Source: Halioglobus sp.
Lineage (GTDB): Bacteria > Pseudomonadota > Gammaproteobacteria > Pseudomonadales > Halieaceae
Length of the DNA stretch: 64,000 nt
Direction of reading: 5' to 3'
NCBI GenBank assembly: GCA_020443345.1
Contig: JAGRIH010000022.1
Coordinates: forward strand, 1 to 64,000
A program made the position numbers and the translations under genes. Under the pieces are notes generated by a model. It worked only from the letters and a program-made list of their open reading frames with translations, had not been told where the DNA came from and did not search any database. Shown in pieces: positions 60,977-64,000 of this stretch. Each line of letters starts with the position of its first letter. The stretch's first letter is position 1.

Positions 60977-61021
60977 CTGTTAGACTGTGCAGTAATATTC
61001 TGCCAGCGGTGACCCCGGCCA

Positions 61022-61756
61022 ATGACTTTCGTAGAGCGCTACTACCGTGCCCACGGTGACACCATCCGTTTTACCCGTGAGCAGGGCAGCGCCTTTGCCA
61101 AGGACATCGCGGGCGATTTCAACCCCCTGCACGATATCGACGCCAGGCGCTTTTGTGTCCCCGGAGACCTGCTGTTCGCCGTGGTGCTGTCGCGTTACGG
61201 CCTGAGCCGCCATATGGCTTTTGCGTTCAACGATATGGTTACGGCCGATATCGAGCTGGTATTGCCGCCGCCGGCGCCGCGCCTCGTTATCCGCGATATC
61301 GACGAGCGCCAGTACCTCACGGTGGAGCGCAGCAGTGATGTCTGCGCCGAGCCATCGCTGGTACAGAACCTGACGCGCAGCTATGTCGCGTTTTCCGGCC
61401 ACACCTTTCCCCATCTGCTGGTTCCGCTGCTGGCGGGCAAGGGCGTGATGTTCAATCCACAGCGCCCCATGGTGATTTACGAGAGCATGGTTATCGACCT
61501 GGACACCCTGGATATCAGCGCGCCCGCGCTGGCGTTCGATCACGGCGAGCTGGCCATCAGCGGCAAGCGCGGCGAGGTGCAGCTGGTGTTCAATCTGGTG
61601 GAGCACGCGCAGGTCGTGGGGCGCGGCTGCAAGCGCTTCATTGTCGGCGGCCTGCGCGACTACGACAGGACCGCCATGGCGCAGGCGGTGTCCGACTACG
61701 ACCAGCGCAGGCAATGCTACGTCGCCGGCGCGTCCCCTCCGCCGGCCGCTAGCTGA
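61022..61756 (+). CDS. DUF3581 family protein
   Basis: The 244-residue protein has the family text FTREQGSAFAKDIAGDFNPLHDIDARRFCVPGDLLF, cited here by AGDFNPLHD (about 30-38) and CVPGDLLF (about 46-53). The AGDFNPLHxD block resembles the hydratase motif of MaoC/hotdog dehydratases, so an acyl-thioester function is conceivable. DUF3581 is best known from gammaproteobacteria. It lies 45 bp after the phosphopantetheinyl transferase gene and may be part of that transcript. Confidence 0.85.
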   Translation: MTFVERYYRAHGDTIRFTREQGSAFAKDIAGDFNPLHDIDARRFCVPGDLLFAVVLSRYGLSRHMAFAFNDMVTADIELVLPPPAPRLVIRDIDERQYLTVERSSDVCAEPSLVQNLTRSYVAFSGHTFPHLLVPLLAGKGVMFNPQRPMVIYESMVIDLDTLDISAPALAFDHGELAISGKRGEVQLVFNLVEHAQVVGRGCKRFIVGGLRDYDRTAMAQAVSDYDQRRQCYVAGASPPPAAS

Positions 61757-61829
61757 GTCCAGTGGCGGCACCGGGCTCGCGGCAGCCGGAGGTGCATGGG
61801 TAATTACCCCGGCGGTGTCGCGCTAATGG

Positions 61830-62945
61830 CTACTGGGCGACCGCATCGCCGCAGAAGCTATGGTGCAGGCTGCACAGTTCATCCAGCAGGCCCGCGGGGT
61901 CTTCGACGGCGCAGTTTTCGCTGTGCAGTATGTCCAGTGAGTCGCCCCGACAGATCAGCTCCTCGCGGTCGCCCTCGACGACCTCGCCGTCCTCCAGCGC
62001 GACGGCCAGCACAAAACCGGTACCGGGCAGGTAGTATTTGTACTCGGAGCTGTCGGGCTCCAGCGGAGTGAAATCAAAGGTTTTCAGGCAGCCGCCGGCC
62101 GGCGCGCAGGGAAAGTCCGCGTTCTCGCCCCCCTCGTCGTCAGACGGCACGGCATCGGTGGCGAGGTATTTGACGATGTCTTCGGCCTCGCCCAGGGCGT
62201 ACTCCTGGCGGTGGATGTCCCCGGGCATGGGGAATGCCAGGGTCAGCAGTCCGCCCCGGGCCAGTTCCAGCCCCGCCTCGAAGGAACCGTCGAGGTCGCG
62301 CAGTACGCCGTCCTCGTAGTTGCGCGATACTTCGCCGCAATAGTACACGTTGCCTGTCGTGTCCTGTGCGAACCAGTCGTCAGTCACTTCCACCGCCGTG
62401 TACTCCCACTGCATCTCCTGTTCGTCGTACTCTTCTTCCACCACGACATCCGCCACCACGCGGCAGGCGACCCCTTCGATTTCACGCGCTTCGTCGGTGG
62501 CGTACACGATGACGATTTCTTCCTCCGCGCGCAGTACGTGGGTGTGCCCCGCCTGCAGTATGACATAGGGGTTGTTGGGCCAACTGCCGCCGATCTCGTC
62601 CGGGTCGATGAAATCGATAGTGCTGTCGGTCAATGGATCGCTGTAGCGCACTTCACCCAGGTCAGCGCAAGCCGCGTTGCGCGCATGCCGCTGGGCGGTG
62701 CAGGTCTCGAGCGCCTCGCCGCGCTCGCGACGGGCCGCCTCCTTGCAGCCGCGCCGCTCGGTCCCGGATCCAATGGTGGCGCAGCGCGCCATCGCGGCGT
62801 TGAACTCCTCGCCGGACTCCCACAGGCAGGAGCGCGACATCAGTGTCGCACTGAAATTGCACGGGGTGGCGGCTGCGGCCTGGTGTGCGGCCAGTGCCAG
62901 ACCGGCGGCGGCGCTCAGTATCAGACAGTTTCGCTTGGTTTGCAT
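61830..62945 (-). CDS. Secreted protein with DWFAQDTxGNVYYCGE motif
   Basis: A signal peptide (residues 1-26, ending AAA) precedes a Cys-rich segment (several Cys in 28-95). A conserved-looking domain follows: DDWFAQDTTGNVYYCGEV (near 187), SFEAGLELARGG, PMPGDIHRQEY (near 238) and YYLPGTGFVLAVALEDGE (near 315). Similar words occur in secreted proteins of unknown function from other bacteria, to my recollection. The final Cys cluster may form disulfides. No function is proposed. It lies alone, convergent with DUF3581. Confidence 0.7.
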   Translation of the reverse strand: MQTKRNCLILSAAAGLALAAHQAAAATPCNFSATLMSRSCLWESGEEFNAAMARCATIGSGTERRGCKEAARRERGEALETCTAQRHARNAACADLGEVRYSDPLTDSTIDFIDPDEIGGSWPNNPYVILQAGHTHVLRAEEEIVIVYATDEAREIEGVACRVVADVVVEEEYDEQEMQWEYTAVEVTDDWFAQDTTGNVYYCGEVSRNYEDGVLRDLDGSFEAGLELARGGLLTLAFPMPGDIHRQEYALGEAEDIVKYLATDAVPSDDEGGENADFPCAPAGGCLKTFDFTPLEPDSSEYKYYLPGTGFVLAVALEDGEVVEGDREELICRGDSLDILHSENCAVEDPAGLLDELCSLHHSFCGDAVAQ

Positions 62946-63017
62946 GACGTTCTCCTTGTGGACGTGCCCTCTATATAGAGGCCGCCGGTGGAGAAAATCT
63001 GTCGCAGCGCGTCCTGT

Positions 63018-64000
63018 TCAGTCGGAACCGACGGCGATCACGGTGTTTTTGCCGCGCCGCTTGCCCGCGTACAGACCATCGTCCGCGCGTTTCAGCAGTG
63101 TATTCAGGTCGCGGCCATCCCGGGGGAAGGTGGCGACACCCAGGGTGATGGTCAGGTTGCCGCCGGGCTGTTGCTCCTGGTGGGGAAATGCGGCCGATGC
63201 CACGCTCAGGCGCAGCGCCTCGGCCACTTCCAGGGCGCGCTGCTTGCCGCAGTCCGGCATCACGATAATAAACTCCTCGCCGCCAAAGCGCGCCGCCAGG
63301 TCGCCCCGGCGGACGTTCTTCTCCAGCAGTGCGGCGACCCCCTGCAATACGCTATCCCCCATCTGGTGGCCGTGGCTGTCGTTGTAGTGCTTGAAATTGT
63401 CCACATCGGCCATGATCAGGGAAAACGGTTTCCTGTCGTCCGGATAGACGGTCACCAGCGCTTCCAGGAACTGGTCCAGCCGGCGCCGGTTGGCCAGTCC
63501 GGTGAGGCGGTCGGTGTCGGCGTCACTCTCCGCTTTGTCCAGCTCCAGGTTCTTGTAGTACGACACCCGCACCTTGGCCACGACGTGGTTGAGATCGAAA
63601 CCTGTGCAGGGCTTGGCGAGCAGTTCGTCCGCGCCCGTGCGGATCAGGAATTCGCGGTGTGCGGCATCGCCACAGGAGCGGCTCAGGATAATAATGTGGG
63701 CGCCGCGCAGTTGCATGGCCTTGATCAAGGTGGAAACCCAGTTCCAGTCGCGCCGTATATCCTCGAAATAGTCGATATCCGCGATCATCAGATCGAAGCG
63801 CCGGGTGGTGGGATAGTCCACAAACTGCGGCGGGTCCTCGAACTCGGTGATGCTGGCCTCGGGCCAGCTGGTGTGTATCGCCTCGCGCACGCTCGCACGG
63901 TCCGCTGCGCTGGAATCGATGATGCCGACGTGGATTTCGCCCTGGGCGGTGACCCGTTGGTTCTTGCGGATCAGTGACTGCGCGGTGGTGATGCGCAGCT
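63018..64000 (-). CDS. Receiver-GGDEF diguanylate cyclase (partial at window edge)
   Basis: The frame stays open to the right edge without a start, so the N-terminus is cut. The visible part has a receiver domain (HVGIIDSSAADRASVREAI, then DLMIADIDYFED and a KP near 110) and a GGDEF domain with TDRLTGLANRRR, DVDNFKHYNDSHGHQMGD and RFGGEEFIIVMP. GGEEF is intact, so c-di-GMP synthesis is expected. Another receiver or longer leader may exist upstream, since LIRKNQRVTAQGE precedes this receiver. Its target is not evident. Confidence 0.88.
   Translation of the reverse strand, partial: LRITTAQSLIRKNQRVTAQGEIHVGIIDSSAADRASVREAIHTSWPEASITEFEDPPQFVDYPTTRRFDLMIADIDYFEDIRRDWNWVSTLIKAMQLRGAHIIILSRSCGDAAHREFLIRTGADELLAKPCTGFDLNHVVAKVRVSYYKNLELDKAESDADTDRLTGLANRRRLDQFLEALVTVYPDDRKPFSLIMADVDNFKHYNDSHGHQMGDSVLQGVAALLEKNVRRGDLAARFGGEEFIIVMPDCGKQRALEVAEALRLSVASAAFPHQEQQPGGNLTITLGVATFPRDGRDLNTLLKRADDGLYAGKRRGKNTVIAVGSD

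Overview
The window is a GC-rich (roughly 60-65 %, judged by eye) proteobacterial chromosome segment. Gene content such as a DUF3581 protein, SelO, AvtA, an AsmA protein, LptF/LptG and a PbgA/YejM-like protein points to a marine-type gammaproteobacterium, perhaps Halieaceae/Cellvibrionales. That placement is inference, with no marker gene to prove it. No rRNA, tRNA or CRISPR array was seen.

Bases 1-22,450 are mixed housekeeping genes and genomic debris. Functional genes include a secreted DUF3604 protein, the AmmeMemoRadiSam trio (amrS divergent from amrB-amrA), a MAPEG protein, a VOC protein, a periplasmic PQQ dehydrogenase, a dihydroorotate-dehydrogenase/PyrK-type fusion, YegP, SelO, a ferritin-like protein, a secreted VWA protein with Ig-like repeats, a glycine-zipper lipoprotein, AsmA and AvtA. 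Broken genes are frequent: a patatin-like lipase, an MT-A70 methyltransferase stopped by one codon, a deleted zinc alcohol dehydrogenase and a truncated hipBA toxin-antitoxin pair.

Bases 22,500-61,000 look like one large lipid island, read here as a sphingolipid pathway. The ceramide core is complete by homology to the Caulobacter pathway: serine palmitoyltransferase and its acyl carrier protein (32.5-34.0 kb), fatty acyl-AMP ligase and CerR-like reductase (25.2-27.9 kb), and a bacterial ceramide synthase-like GNAT protein (28.3-29.4 kb). A phosphopantetheinyl transferase at 60.2 kb could activate the ACP. A fatty-acid-hydroxylase-like protein and two LpxL-like acyltransferases lie in the CerR operon. 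A MurA enzyme is translationally coupled to the palmitoyltransferase.

Bases 35,200-46,500 hold envelope-lipid transport and remodelling genes: an MsbA-like ABC exporter, LptG, LptF, a PbgA-like sulfatase-fold protein, DgkA, a two-component system, an LTA-synthase-like transferase and a PAP2 phosphatase.

Bases 46,500-60,200 hold a paralogue-rich decoration array: four PAPS-type sulfotransferases, three GT8-like proteins and two of the window's three ELM1-family proteins, plus two 2OG-Fe(II) oxygenases and an overlapping three-gene operon with a lipid (ceramide?) kinase and a nucleotidyltransferase. Together these suggest a sulfated, glycosylated, possibly phosphorylated sphingolipid, which I regard as the most novel content. 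The final 3 kb hold DUF3581, a secreted protein of a named-motif family and a GGDEF protein cut by the window edge. A small TIR-bearing repeat occurs at three places, twice exactly at the 5' end of an island gene.
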